From NCBI GenBank assembly GCA_026239495.1, contig CP110830.1, positions 1,612,001-1,676,000 of the forward strand: a stretch of DNA of 64,000 nucleotides, written 5' to 3'. A program made the position numbers and the translations under genes. This document shows positions 27,273 through 36,588 of the stretch, one piece after another (position 1 is the first letter of the stretch; each line of letters begins with the position of its first letter). The notes beneath the pieces were generated by a model that saw only the letters and a list, made by a program, of their open reading frames with translations, made no database searches and was not told the DNA's origin. The DNA is from Spiroplasma phoeniceum (GTDB taxonomy: Bacteria; Bacillota_I; Bacilli_A; Mycoplasmatales; Mycoplasmataceae).

Positions 27273-28318
27273 CTAATTTATCTTTTTGATTTTTAACAGG
27301 TTCATCTGCATATTTTCAATTATGAAATAATTCTAAAATACCAGCAATAATATTATTACTTTTATCAATTGTTAAAACCATCCGATAAATTGATTTAAAA
27401 CTATTTCTTGCTAAACTTTCATCTACAATTTCAAAATCAAAGATTATTCGTTGTGTACCAACAATAAAATTCTCATAATTTGTATTACCACCTTGCTGAA
27501 TCATAATATTTTCTTGAATAATAACATCTAAATAATTATTTAAAAAATCCTTAACTTTTTATTTATAAATATCTACTTCAAACTTAACATTTCCACTACT
27601 ATCAATTTTTAGTGTTTGTGATTGACCTTCTCCATCTCAACGATAAATTTTATCATAATAATATGAATAAAATTTTTTGTTACCATTTCATTTTATAATA
27701 TTTCATTTATTATTTTTTTTAAAAATACCTGTGTATCATTTTTTAGTATTTCCTTCTCCTAAAATACTTAATACTATTTTTCAATTATCAAAATCATAAT
27801 TTAAGTTAACTTGTTGTAAATCATTTATATTTGTTTTTAATTTATTTAACATTTGCGTTAAATTATATTTAATTGTAAAAGAATAAATAAAATTTGTTAA
27901 TTCTCTTAAAAATTGTTTTTTATCAACATCATAAAATTTATTAATTTTATATTGTTTAACATAAGTATCTCAATTTTTATATAAATCCATAAATTTATCA
28001 CTAGGTTTATCATAAGAAACACCGGTTGAATAACTATCTTTTAAAAAATCTAAATACCATTTATCGTTATAAGTTAATGATTTTGATGTTTTTAAAGTAG
28101 GATTAATAAAATAATTAGTATCACTTCAATTTTCAAAAAAAGTGCTGCGTAAAAACATAGTATTAATAAAATCATTTTCATTTATACCAGTTTCTACACT
28201 TCGCTTTGTTCTTAATTTTTCTGTTGTTTGTGGTTGATGGTTTTGTTTTAATGTCATTGCACCTAACGAGAAAAAATAAATCAATAAAATTGGTACAAAC
28301 TAAAATAATACTAAAAAC

Positions 28319-28627
28319 TTACGCATTATTATCTACCAACTTATTTTTACGATTTTCTTTTATTAATTTAATAATTTCATTAAATAAATAACCATAAAAA
28401 TAATGAATTATTAAAATATGTCACAATATATCAAATCATAAGCCATAAATTATATAACTATTTATACCGGCATATTTTTCTTTTAATTCTTCAATCGTCG
28501 AAACTGTATCTAATACACATACAAGGGTTAACGAAAAACTTATAATAAGATACAAAATCAAATCAACCCAAGAAATAAATAAACCATTTTGTTTCTTTTC
28601 TTTTTTATTTTCTACATTACTTTTTAT
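28319..28627 (-). CDS. Plectrovirus membrane protein, ATA or other non-ATG start
   Basis: 102 residues: charged N-terminus (KSNVENKKEKKQNG), a membrane helix (WVDLILYLIISFSLTLVCVL), and a second amphipathic or membrane region (YIIYGLWFDILWHILIIHYFYGYL) with two TGA-Trp. Ends VDNNA with its stop overlapping the ATG of the attachment-like gene. The only codon suitably placed after AGGAG is ATA at 28627; the start may have mutated from ATG. Confidence 0.6.
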
Positions 28628-28638
28628 AAATTTAACTC

Positions 28639-28876
28639 CTAACTATATAATGTTTTTGAAACAATAAACCCAACAATATATAAACTTGATATTGTTAACA
28701 TTAATGGATGACTAAATAAAATCGCCATTTTACCAAAAAATAGATAACAACCAAGTATCAGAATTATATAAATCCATAATAATATTTTTTGCTGATGTCA
28801 ACTGATTAATAATAACTGTAATAAAACCAGTTCCAAATATAGCGATTGCCACTACCAATAAAACTAACTTAATCAT
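28639..28876 (-). pseudogene. Small plectrovirus membrane protein, frameshifted
   Basis: AAGGAG site and ATG, then [20 protein letters not shown] (signal or membrane helix) and [21 protein letters not shown] follows in this frame, but one base away the sequence continues [30 protein letters not shown] to a TAG. Read together it is an 80-residue two-helix protein, a possible coat-type protein. Either a one-base indel or a genuinely shorter gene. Confidence 0.5.
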
Positions 28877-28894
28877 ATAAAATCAACTCCTTAC

Positions 28895-29329
28895 TTATTT
28901 TTTTATTCTTTTAGTGCTATGAATTCTTTTAAACCCTTGTTCTCTTGTTTTTGCTTGTCTTGCTAAACTTGATAATTGTTGTTTATTGCGAATAACTTTA
29001 AATTGTTTTCGTTCTTTAATATGTTTTTATAAACCTTGTTTAGTGCTAGAAACACCCCGAACAGTATCACCATATAGTTTAGAACTATTGATAACACCGC
29101 TTTTAACCGTTGAACCTAAGTCGTTATAATTAGTTGATGTTCCGTGAATTTCATAAATAGATAACTTAATAACCATAAAAAAGATTAAAAAATAAGAAAT
29201 CGTTATATTTGTCATTGGCAATTTAGTATTTCAAGTCACATCAAAAACAAATAAAAAAGTATCAAAAATAAAACTAAAAATTTTATTTCAATTATCGTTA
29301 TTAACGCTTTCATTTAATAAATTACTCAT
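28895..29329 (-). pseudogene. Plectrovirus membrane protein with internal ochre codon
   Basis: MSNLLNESVNNDNWNKIFSF, a hydrophobic segment, a second one (ISYFLIFFMVIKLSIYEI), then DLGSTVKSGVINSSKLYGD. A TAA at 29027 ends it at about 101 codons, but the same frame stays open for 43 more codons of very basic sequence (HIKERKQFKVIRNKQQ, KRIHSTKRIKK) to a second TAA. The open basic tail suggests the first TAA is a nonsense mutation, perhaps of CAA. The start overlaps the end of the Zot-like gene. Confidence 0.55.
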
Positions 29330-30333
29330 TTTTTATTTTTCCTTTCCCTTTTTTTGCTTTTAAATTTTCTTTCAAAATATCAATATCAAGCAATTCTAAG
29401 TGTTGTTTATTGTTTAATTTTGATATATCTTTTCAAAAGTATTCTTTTTTATTAATAACTTCATCATTTTTTAAATCACAAATAAAACTTAATCAATGAC
29501 TATCATATTTATTAGCAAATTCAGGCGAAATAATTATCTTAAAAAACCGAATTCCTAAACCAACATCCGATTTATGTTTTGATCGTTTTCCTTATGCTGT
29601 TCGTTCTACTGATTTTGTTTTTCAAATTTCATAATCCGTAATATCTTGGAAAATACCAATTCGCATAATAAAACTACGATTAAAAATATTACCTAATTTA
29701 GATTTAACGGGTTTTTTCAATGAAATCGGAATAATAATACCGTTTGCTAAATGACGAATATTATTTCACATCATGCCCTCACGCTGTACGGTAAAAATCG
29801 CTCTATTTTTAAAATGTCTTGATAAAACAATCCACACACTTTTACCGCCATGAACTTTTTTAACTTCGTGGGGGCTAGTTCCATCAATATATAAAAATCT
29901 CATCAAACAAAATTAAACTATCGTCAGGCGGGGCTAATTTAGTTCTATCAGTAAAATATAAGTTATTAAAAGTTAAAAGTTTTATTGCATCATCTTCGAT
30001 TGGATAATTACTATAAATTTTCTTTGTTAAAAGTTTCATAACTTGTGATAAAAAAGTTAAAAGTAATATTTTACCAATTCCTAATTTACCAATAATTACT
30101 GATAACGGATTGTCTCAAATAAAGTAAACTAAACGAAAAACATTTAACTGATAAAAAACATTTTTTCAAACTCACCAAACAAAATATACACATTGTAAAG
30201 CAAATAATAGTCAAAATACTAAAACAGTATAATTTAATGAAATTATTCAAAGTAATAAATCAATTAAAATAAACAAAACCATTGAACCATTAATATAACA
30301 AAAGTTTATTAGAAAAAATGCAAACTTTTTCAT
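29322..30333 (-). pseudogene. Zot-like assembly ATPase of a plectrovirus, broken
   Basis: N-terminal membrane region (ILIDLLLWIISLNYTVLVFW), Walker A-like GKLGIGKI (the expected T/S after GK is I), and Walker B-like LILFDEI, then a one-base frameshift, then YIDGTSPHEVKKVHGGKSVW, RHFKNRAIFTVQREGMMW, a TAA in ERTA-GKRSK, and a basic end KAKKGKGKIKNE. Zot-family proteins extrude filamentous phage through the membrane. The frameshift, stop and altered Walker A show it is dead. Its ATG overlaps the preceding stop (TAATG). Confidence 0.7.
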
Positions 30334-30536
30334 TACTTAAAATACCCAACTATTTTAAAAATTATTCACAATAAAAACCAAGTTAAAAACAAAATTACAA
30401 TTCAAACATCAAGCATCAAAGTTAAATATTCATTTTGTGTTAAATTTCAAGTTGTAATATTTTCAACATTTGTTTTATCTATAAACAAAAAGACATAAAT
30501 AAAAAACTCTTTTAATTTTTCTCAATCATTTTTCAT
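30333..30536 (-). CDS. Plectrovirus small membrane protein, 67 aa
   Basis: MKNDWEKLKEFFIYVFLFID..., with one long hydrophobic helix near the C-terminus (LMLDVWIVILFLTWFLLWIIF) and four TGA-Trp. Intact frame. Stop overlaps the ATG of the Zot-like gene. Role unknown; it lies where filamentous phages keep minor coat genes. Confidence 0.65.
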
Positions 30537-30538
30537 CT

Positions 30539-30688
30539 TTAAAAACTCCACATTTTTTGAATAATTTTAAAAAACATTCCAAAAAATAAAACGATAAATA
30601 ATACAAAGGATATTACATATAAAAATTCAGGGGCATTTGAACCAATAATATAAGTAATAAATTGAACTCAATAATTATATAAACTCAT
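30539..30688 (-). CDS. Plectrovirus small membrane protein, 49 aa
   Basis: MSLYNYWVQFITYIIGSNAP followed by one strong membrane helix and a basic end (KIIQKMWSF). Intact frame, starting and ending within the gene string. Size and single helix fit a minor coat protein, but this is inferred only from context. Confidence 0.6.
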
Positions 30689-30712
30689 TATAAAAACCTC
30701 TATAAAAAATAT

Positions 30713-31054
30713 TTACCATATTCATTGATATTCAATTTCATAATTAAAATCTTTTATATTAATTTGAATAGGTTTTTTATAAGATTGTTCATCATAAATT
30801 GATAAAACATAATTTGACTCTTTTTTAAAACTTTTATAGCATTTTTTACATAAGAATTTAATTTTATTTTTGCAAGAAAAAGATATATAAGAAACCTTAG
30901 ATTTTATAAAATTATTATAACAACCAACTACTTTTAAATAATTTTTAATTGGATGATGAAAAATATAACCATTATCACATAATTTATAACCTTTATTTTT
31001 TTCATATTTTATTCTATTTTCTTTATATAATTCTTCTATTAATTTAGCTTCCAT
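30713..31054 (-). CDS. Plectrovirus protein, 113 aa, Cys-rich
   Basis: MEAKLIEELYKENRIKYEKN, then CDNGYIFHHP, CKNKIKFLCKKCYKSF and a C-terminal EYQWIW in which the Trp before IW is TGA. CxxC pairs could bind zinc. Strong GGAGG ribosome site fixes the start at 31054. The stop of the gene before it overlaps by a few bases. No function known. Confidence 0.65.
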
Positions 31055-31055
31055 T

Positions 31056-31490
31056 TTATAATTCCTCCAAATCACTAATTAATTGTTCTACTTTTTTGTC
31101 ATTTCAATTTATTAAATTATTGTTGTTATTTGTTTTTAATTTTTTAGGTTCATTTTGAAATAATGATTTATGCATGCGCGTAAAATAGTTTTGTTTATAT
31201 TGATTATACAAATCAATTATTTCTGTTCCAGTTAAACATTTTCAAATATGGTGTTTTAAATTTTCATCATATTTTACAATATGATAAGAATTATCATAAA
31301 TTAAACCGATTGCTGCTTGTTCAGATTGTTTTTGACTAGGATAAATAAACTTATTACTCAATAAAAAACCAATATGGTGATTATGATTAGGTAAATTTAT
31401 AAAACTTGCTTTATCTGTTTCAAAAGGTATTAATTCCTTAGAAATAAAATAATTTGCTATATTTTTATTTTTCTTAACAAAATTACTCAA
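31056..31490 (-). CDS. Plectrovirus protein, about 144 aa
   Basis: [73 protein letters not shown]. Soluble-looking, with a TGA-Trp twice. The TTG at 31490 has better spacing (9 nt) to AAGGAG than the TTG at 31499. Overlaps the preceding gene's stop. No family recognised. Confidence 0.55.
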
Positions 31491-31833
31491 TTTTATCAAC
31501 TCCTTCTCTTAGCATTTTACCTTCTCCTAATGTTCCCATTATATTTTCTAACTGTAACATTCTTTTCTTTAACAACATAACTTTATATTCTTTAATTTCT
31601 GATATATGCTCTTTAATTACATAAAATAAAATAATAAATATAAAAATTAAAAATAAAATATCAATTCAAATACCGACTATTATTTCTCTATTAGTAAATA
31701 AAATAAAACCGACAATAATTGTAATAAAATTAATTAAGAATAAAAAATAACAAAAACCAAAACCAAAATTCTTAATAATAAAATCTCTTTTTAATTTTTT
31801 ATATTCCTTAGTTGTTTCAAATTTTATATCCAT
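31483..31833 (-). CDS. Plectrovirus membrane protein, 116 aa
   Basis: [20 protein letters not shown], two membrane helices (about 26-46 and 54-74, the second with a TGA-Trp), then a charged tail with coiled-coil character ([20 protein letters not shown]). Most upstream intact gene of the minus-strand cluster; IS5-like copy E lies just beyond it. Confidence 0.62.
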
Positions 31834-31885
31834 AATTAAATACCCCTAACTAAATATTTGTTTAATAAACATTGTTATATTTAAT

Positions 31886-32955
31886 AGACTTCTTGCATAA
31901 CCCATTAAAATAATTTCAAATATTTGTAAAAAGGGGTTAATATAAAATTATAATTTTAATTAATTATGTCTTTTATTTAAAAATTTAATATTTTGCCACA
32001 ACGAAAAATTATTTTATTATTCAAATTCGTTAATTTTAAATAAATCTTTTATGATAACTATAATAATTGTAAATTATAAATTGAAGCAATTAAATTAAAT
32101 CTTAAACTAAATCGTTTTCTACGATTTCTATATTTTTCTGTAATAATTTTAAATTTTTTAAGAATAGCAAAAATATTTTCAATAATAATTCTTATTTTTG
32201 AAACTAGTCTATTATGTTGTTTTTGTTCTTTATTTAAATGTTTTTTCTTAGTTTTCTTTGTGGGCATTATAACATTATTGTGAATTTTTTGTATTCCTTG
32301 ATAACCACTATCAACTATTAATTTGGTATTTTTTAAAATTGCGATTTTTGATTCTTTAAATAAAGCATAATCGTGTTTTTTACCAAGTGAAAAACTTGTT
32401 GCAATAATTTTTTTGGTTTCTTGTTCGATAATTACTTGTGTTTTAATAGTGTGTTTTTTCTTTTTACCAGAATAAGATTGTTTTTGTCTTTTTTTGGGCG
32501 TTGGATTGGGGTTTCGGTGGCATCAATAATAATAGTTTTATCATTAAAATAATCATTTATTAGTGCTTTTTTACCAGCAACTTGCTGAAAATCAGGGTGT
32601 TTAATTAAAATATCTTCAATTCACTTGATATTGCGATAACAATTAGCTTCACTAATTCCGAAATTTTTTCCAAGATGAAAATAAGTTCGATATTATCGTC
32701 AATACGATAAAGTCGTCAATAATCGATTTTCTAGTGACAATTTATTAGCTTTGCCACCTTTTTTAAATTTTTCTATTTCAGCTACTTGTAAAATATCTAA
32801 CATTTTATTAAAAATATCTTGTTTTATTCCTGTTAATCTTAATCATTCTTTATCATTAATATTTTTAAATTCATCAAATTTCATAATTTAATATCCTCAT
32901 AAATTATATTTTATAATAATATTTTAATAATAAAACCAGGTATCGCAAGAAGTCT
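31886..32955 (-). mobile_element. IS5-like element copy E (single nonsense mutation)
   Basis: 1070 bp with the same ends as copies C and G and nearly identical to them. It separates the minus-strand viral cluster from the plus-strand viral genes and truncates the gene on its right. Confidence 0.92.
32058..32884 (-). pseudogene. IS5-family transposase, copy E
   Basis: 827 nt like the intact copies, with the A7 heptamer and the OrfB frame open. In OrfA a GAA codon is TAA (in YWR-*-YRTYF, near 32697). One substitution has killed an otherwise intact element. Confidence 0.88.
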
Positions 32956-33027
32956 ATTAAAAAAATTACGGTTGACCCTACTTGTTTAGATGGTTTAATT
33001 CAACACTTAAATAATTTAATTATTTAG
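32956..33027 (+). pseudogene. 3' remnant of an unknown viral gene
   Basis: Open frame from the IS boundary reading KITVDPTCLDGLIQHLNNLI then TAG. It has no start: its 5' part was lost or displaced by IS5-like copy E. It lies on the plus strand upstream of the OB-fold-like gene and could be the end of a replication gene, but nothing proves that. Confidence 0.4.
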
Positions 33028-33149
33028 ATATGTGTGTTAAGATTAATTAAAGTATTAATTTTATTTAATCTATTATGCTATTAATTTTTTTTATTAGTTT
33101 AAAATTTTTTAATTATAAAATACTTTAATCAATGAAAGGAATTTTTTAT

Positions 33150-33449
33150 ATGTACAGAAATTTTCAAAACAATCAATTATTTACAAAAGAAGTAGATGTT
33201 ATTTTTGCTGATAAAGCAATGTTTAAAACAATTACCGACAAAAACAATATTCAACGCAATTTATTTTCATTTTATGTAAATGATGAAGGTCAAAATATTA
33301 AATGTGTTACTTGAAACGAAACTGCGGATAATTTAAACAAAGTATTTAATAAAGATACTAAAACAATTGAAATTAAATATCTTCACAAAAAGAACAAAAA
33401 CACTGACGAACTTGAATACAGTGTCAGAGAATTTAATATTATCAATTAA
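33150..33449 (+). CDS. Probable viral ssDNA-binding, OB-fold-like protein
   Basis: 99 residues, MYRNFQNNQLFTKEVDVIFA..., with the pattern LFSFYVNDEGQNIKCVTW-NETADNLNKVF...IEIKYLHKK, which resembles the beta-barrel order of small single-strand binding proteins. ATG 33150 is preferred over 33132 because AAAGGA lies 9 nt before it. Trp is TGA. Fits a phage that replicates through single-stranded DNA; assignment is inferred, not proven. Confidence 0.5.
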
Positions 33450-33468
33450 ATTATGTTATATTAACAAC

Positions 33469-33584
33469 GATGTATTTTAAAATACATCACCCTTATAAAT
33501 TAGGTTTAAATAAAAACACCTTATTAAAATAAGGCACAATGTTTCTTTTAACTGAGAATATGAAATAAAAAACCTTTCTAGGTT
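33469..33584. other. Cluster of three palindromes
   Basis: GATGTATTTTAAAATACATC (33469-33488), CCTTATTAAAATAAGG (33519-33534) and AACCTTTCTAGGTT (33571-33584) follow within about 120 bp of the OB-fold-like gene. They may be terminators, or a replication origin or packaging hairpin of the former virus. Confidence 0.5.
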
Positions 33585-33622
33585 ATTATTAAATATATAA
33601 AGTTAGGAGAAACATTTTTTAT

Positions 33623-33706
33623 ATGGCAAAGGGTAAAACTAAAGGGTCAAAAGACCATGATATTTAATTTAAAACTAAAATTATTAACGAATATTACGAA
33701 TATAAT
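33623..33706 (+). pseudogene. Truncated gene start, possibly transposase OrfA
   Basis: AGGAG site and ATG: MAKGKTKGSKDHDI, TAA, then FKTKIINEYYEYN up to the IS5-like copy F boundary. The pattern of a short basic start followed by F-K-x-K-I-I-N-E-Y resembles the helix-turn-helix start of IS3-type OrfA. Too short to be sure. Confidence 0.4.
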
Positions 33707-34784
33707 AGACTTCTTGCATAACCTATTAAAAAATTGCAAATATTTGTAAAAATAAACTAATAGAAAAATATAATTTTAATTAATTATGTTTTTTATTTAA
33801 AAATTTAATATTTTGCCACAACAAAAAATGAATTTATTATTTAAATTCTTTAATTTTAAATAAATCTTCTATGCTAACTGCAAATTATAAATTGAAGCAA
33901 TTAAATTAAATCTTAAAATAAATCGTTTTATTCGATTACGATATTTTTCTGTAATAATTTTAAATTTTTTAAGAATATCAAAAATATTTTCAATAATAAT
34001 TCTCATTTTTGAAACTATTCTATTGCGTTGTTTTTGTACTTTATTTAAAGGGTTTTTCTTTGTTTTTTTTGTAGGTATTAGAACATTATTGTGATTTTTT
34101 TGAATTACTTGATAACCACTATCAACTATTAATTTGGTATTTTTTAAAATTGAGATTTTTGATTCTTTAAATAAAGCATAATCATGTTTTTTTTCCAAGC
34201 GAAAAACTTGTTGCAATAATTTTTTTGGTTTCTTGTTCGATAATTACTTGTGTTTTAATGGTGTGTTTTTTCTTTTTACCAGAATAAGATTGTTTTTGTC
34301 TTTTTTTGGGCGTTGGATTGAGGATTCGGTAACATCAATAATAATAGTTTTATCATTAAAATAATCATTTATTAGTGATTTTTTTACCAGCGAGTTGTTG
34401 AAAATCATAGTGTTTAATTAAAATATCTTCAATTCACTTGATATTGCGATAACAACCAGATTCACTAATATCAAAACTTTTAGCAAGATGAAAATAAGTC
34501 CGATATTCTCGTCAATACGATAAGGTCATCGGTAGCCGATTTTCTAGTGATAATTTATTAGTTTTGCCAGCTTTTTTAAATTTTTCTATTTCAGCTACTT
34601 GTAAAATATTTAACATTTTATTAAAAGTAGCTTTTTTTTTGCTCCGGTTAATCGCAATAATTCTTTATCATTAATAAAATTAAATTTATCAAATTTCATA
34701 ATTTTAATCTCCTATAATTTCTATTTTAATTTAAAAATATTTTATAGGAATTTTCAAATAATTAAATTAGGTTATGCAAGAAGT
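33707..34784 (-). mobile_element. IS5-like element copy F (defective)
   Basis: Ends AGACTTCTTGCATAACC and GGTTATGCAAGAAGT. Belongs to the older subtype (copies A, B, H, I). Cuts the short open frame at 33623. Confidence 0.9.
33869..34699 (-). pseudogene. IS5-family transposase, copy F
   Basis: Starts MKFDKFNFINDKELLRLTGA but is 831 nt, four more than an intact copy. Indels lie in poly-A tracts near 34637 and 34385. The C-terminal part is open from 34216 (VDSGYQVIQ, IIENIFDILKK). A and D changes in conserved positions add to the decay. Confidence 0.85.
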
Positions 34785-34790
34785 ATATTG

Positions 34791-34830
34791 AATAAATTAT
34801 CCGCTAATAAATTACGCGGGATAATTTATT
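34791..34830 (-). terminator. Strong hairpin after the 36-aa gene
   Basis: Arms AATAAATTATCCGC and GCGGGATAATTTATT with one bulged base and an 11-nt loop, directly following the TAA of the small gene. Possibly a terminator. Confidence 0.55.
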
Positions 34831-34832
34831 CT

Positions 34833-34943
34833 TTACTTTTTAATTTCAATATCATTTGCAATCTTATTGACAGTATTAATAACATTATCTTTACCATACT
34901 TTTCCACTAACGACCTCAAAATAAAATATTGCTTTGTTTGCAT
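34833..34943 (-). CDS. Small protein, 36 aa
   Basis: MQTKQYFILRSLVEKYGKDN... ending NDIEIKK. A perfect AGGAGG site 7 nt before the ATG, a hairpin after the stop and a helical, charged composition suggest a real small gene. It lies between viral remnants. No function recognised. Confidence 0.55.
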   Translation of the reverse strand: MQTKQYFILRSLVEKYGKDNVINTVNKIANDIEIKK

Positions 34944-34970
34944 AATTTTAACCTCCTATAATTAACTTAA

Positions 34971-35000
34971 AAAAGTTAACTAAATTAATAGTTAACTTTT
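34971..35000 (-). terminator. Terminator of the gene at 35021
   Basis: Near-perfect inverted repeat AAAAGTTAACT / AGTTAACTTTT with an 8-nt loop, followed on the minus strand by T residues. Confidence 0.65.
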
Positions 35001-35020
35001 TATTATTTGGCATTTACAAT

Positions 35021-35413
35021 TTACAAAGTATTAAAATAATTTGGATATGTTTCACTAATTTTAACATTTAATTTCTTAAATATTTCTTTGCATTCATTTT
35101 GAAATTTTTTTAATCCTAAATTAATCTGCGCATTTGAATGATAAAGAACAGCCTACTGGTTGCGTTGATTAAATAAATCATAAAATTGATTTAATTCTGG
35201 AAATTCGTTTGAATTTTTAATATTTCCATTGCTATCATAATTTTTTATCTCATTACTAACATCACTGGCAATTTTCATTCAAATTAACATCTCGTTTTGT
35301 AAATTTGAATTAGTATAATTAGTGTCACGATATTTTATCATTCGACAACTTGTAATTTTACTAGTTATCCCAGCGGTAAATAATCCGACAACACTAAAAA
35401 TAATGACTAGTTT
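35021..35413 (-). pseudogene. Unknown secreted or membrane protein, N-terminus lost, amber codon
   Basis: Begins in a hydrophobic stretch (IIFSVVGLFTAGITSKI) at the edge of MITE M4 without a start codon. Then KYRDTNYTNSNLQNEMLIW, FPELNQFYDLFNQRNQ, an in-frame TAG near 35158, and NAQINLGLKKFQNECKEIF...ETYPNYFNTL. The N-terminal hydrophobic segment suggests secretion. Unrecognised; the MITE and TAG make it dead. Confidence 0.55.
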
Positions 35414-35561
35414 TGATAGTATTACAAAAGCTTATTTTTTATAAAAAATATAAATAAAATAATTAGATAACTTTTTAAAAGGTTGATTTATCAGTGTTTT
35501 AGAAATATATTTAAAATAAAGAATAATTTTTATACCAAAACCTAAACTTTTTTCTTACTAC
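35414..35561 (-). repeat. MITE-like repeat, copy M4 (diverged)
   Basis: Same orientation as M2: starts GATAGTATTACAAAAGCTTA and ends CTTTTTTCTTACTAC. Flanks share only CTAGTT, so the duplication has eroded. It is the most diverged copy and has replaced the start of the gene at 35021. Confidence 0.75.
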
Positions 35562-35650
35562 CTAGTTCATAAAATAGTTTTTTTCCTTATTTTTTGCAGA
35601 ATATATCCTCAGAATACATTAATTATAGAAAAAATAAGAAAATGTAAATA

Positions 35651-35674
35651 AAAACAACCGATATCGGTTGTTTT
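35651..35674. terminator. Terminator of the ABC transporter operon
   Basis: Perfect inverted repeat AAAACAACCGAT / ATCGGTTGTTTT with no loop to speak of, ending at the stop codon of the last permease gene. Symmetric, so it can act in both directions. It marks the border between host operon and accessory block. Confidence 0.8.
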
Positions 35675-36588
35675 TATCGTAATGACTTATCAAATGGAAT
35701 CCCGGATGCTTTTGGTACTTTTGAATATTTTGAGAAAATAACCATTGTTATTAATGCAAAGACAAATGGTAAAATTTTTAATAACTGATTTGATGGATCA
35801 GCAATATTTCAGCCCGCAAAACGTCATAATGTTCCTGCTAAAGCAATTAAAAAGCTGAATAAGACTGCTCCCAATGTAATATATTGAATTCGTCATTGCC
35901 CAAAAATCATAATTGCCAAGGCAATATATCCTTGTCCTTGGACGTCACCACGAAATTGCCCAGAAACATAATGAGTGAACATTGCCCCCGCTAGGCCTGC
36001 TAAGCATCCAGAAATAATAACTGCCTTATATCTTGTTTTAATTACATTAATTCCAGCTGCATCAAGTGCATTAGGATTCTCACCACATCCAACATAGCGT
36101 AGTCCTGTTTTTGTAAATCTAAAGAAAATAAAGGTAAAGCCTGCTAAAACAATTGCAATAATTAAGAAAATATTAATAATTTGATATGAATCAACCCCAA
36201 TTGTACTAAAACCTGTTTGAATCATATTTCCAACCGTTAAGGATGGCATGCTTACAAAAAATAATCCGATTCCAGTTGCTAATAAATTTAGCGCTGTTCC
36301 AGAAATTACTTGTTGTGCTTTTAAATTAATTGAAGCAAAACCATGTAATAAGGTAAGGGTCCCCCCACAAATTGTGGCAATTAATAAAGCAATAATTTGC
36401 ATTCCATTACCATATTGTGATAATAATTTACCAAGTAACGCATAAACTAATGCACCAATGATCATCATTCCATCAATACAAATATTAACAACTCCTGCGC
36501 GTTCTGAATACAAACCAGCCATTGCCGCAATTAACAATACTGCAAAAAGAATTGAACCATTAGCAAATAATTGTGAAACTGCTTCCAT
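35674..36588 (-). CDS. Nucleoside/BMP-type ABC transporter permease 2
   Basis: 304 residues with 8-9 hydrophobic spans. Family pattern: GLYSERAGVVNICIDGMMIIGA near the N-terminus, NLKAQQVISGTALNLLA, GENPNALDAAGINV and SGCLAGLAGAMFTHYVSG, as in the second permease of RbsC/YufQ-type systems. Its ATG overlaps the stop of the preceding permease gene (TAATG). Substrate is probably a nucleoside, by analogy with related Gram-positive systems. Confidence 0.88.

Larger units (their letters stand above)
24973..28326 (-). pseudogene. Plectrovirus attachment-like protein (pIII-like), interrupted
   Basis: MRKFLVLF, then a TAG at codon 9, then VPILLIYFFSLGAM (signal peptide) and a long extracellular region. 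A TAA at about 27559 interrupts it again, MITE M3 at 27120-27272 and IS5-like copy D at 25447-26515 split it, and the last piece ends in a hydrophobic anchor (LFLLIIFMKFVRLI). Without the insertions it would be about 700 residues. Signal peptide plus C-terminal anchor at the distal end of a filamentous-phage cluster suggests the adsorption protein; this is inference from layout. Part of the N-terminal half is shared with the lipoprotein at 24606. Confidence 0.65.
24973..33449 (-). mobile_element. Decayed plectrovirus (SpV1-type) provirus
   Basis: A run of tightly packed, often overlapping small membrane-protein genes, a Zot-like assembly ATPase and a long secreted protein with a C-terminal anchor, all on the minus strand. 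This is the layout of filamentous plectroviruses of Spiroplasma. A small OB-fold-like protein lies beyond on the plus strand. Interrupted by IS5-like copies D and E and MITE M3. The ends are uncertain: no attachment repeats were found, and flanking IS copies may hide them. Several genes carry stops or frameshifts. Confidence 0.72.

Noticed and set aside
34833-34943. Toxin-antitoxin system from the 36-aa gene
   Set aside because: Only one small gene with no partner; size alone is not evidence.
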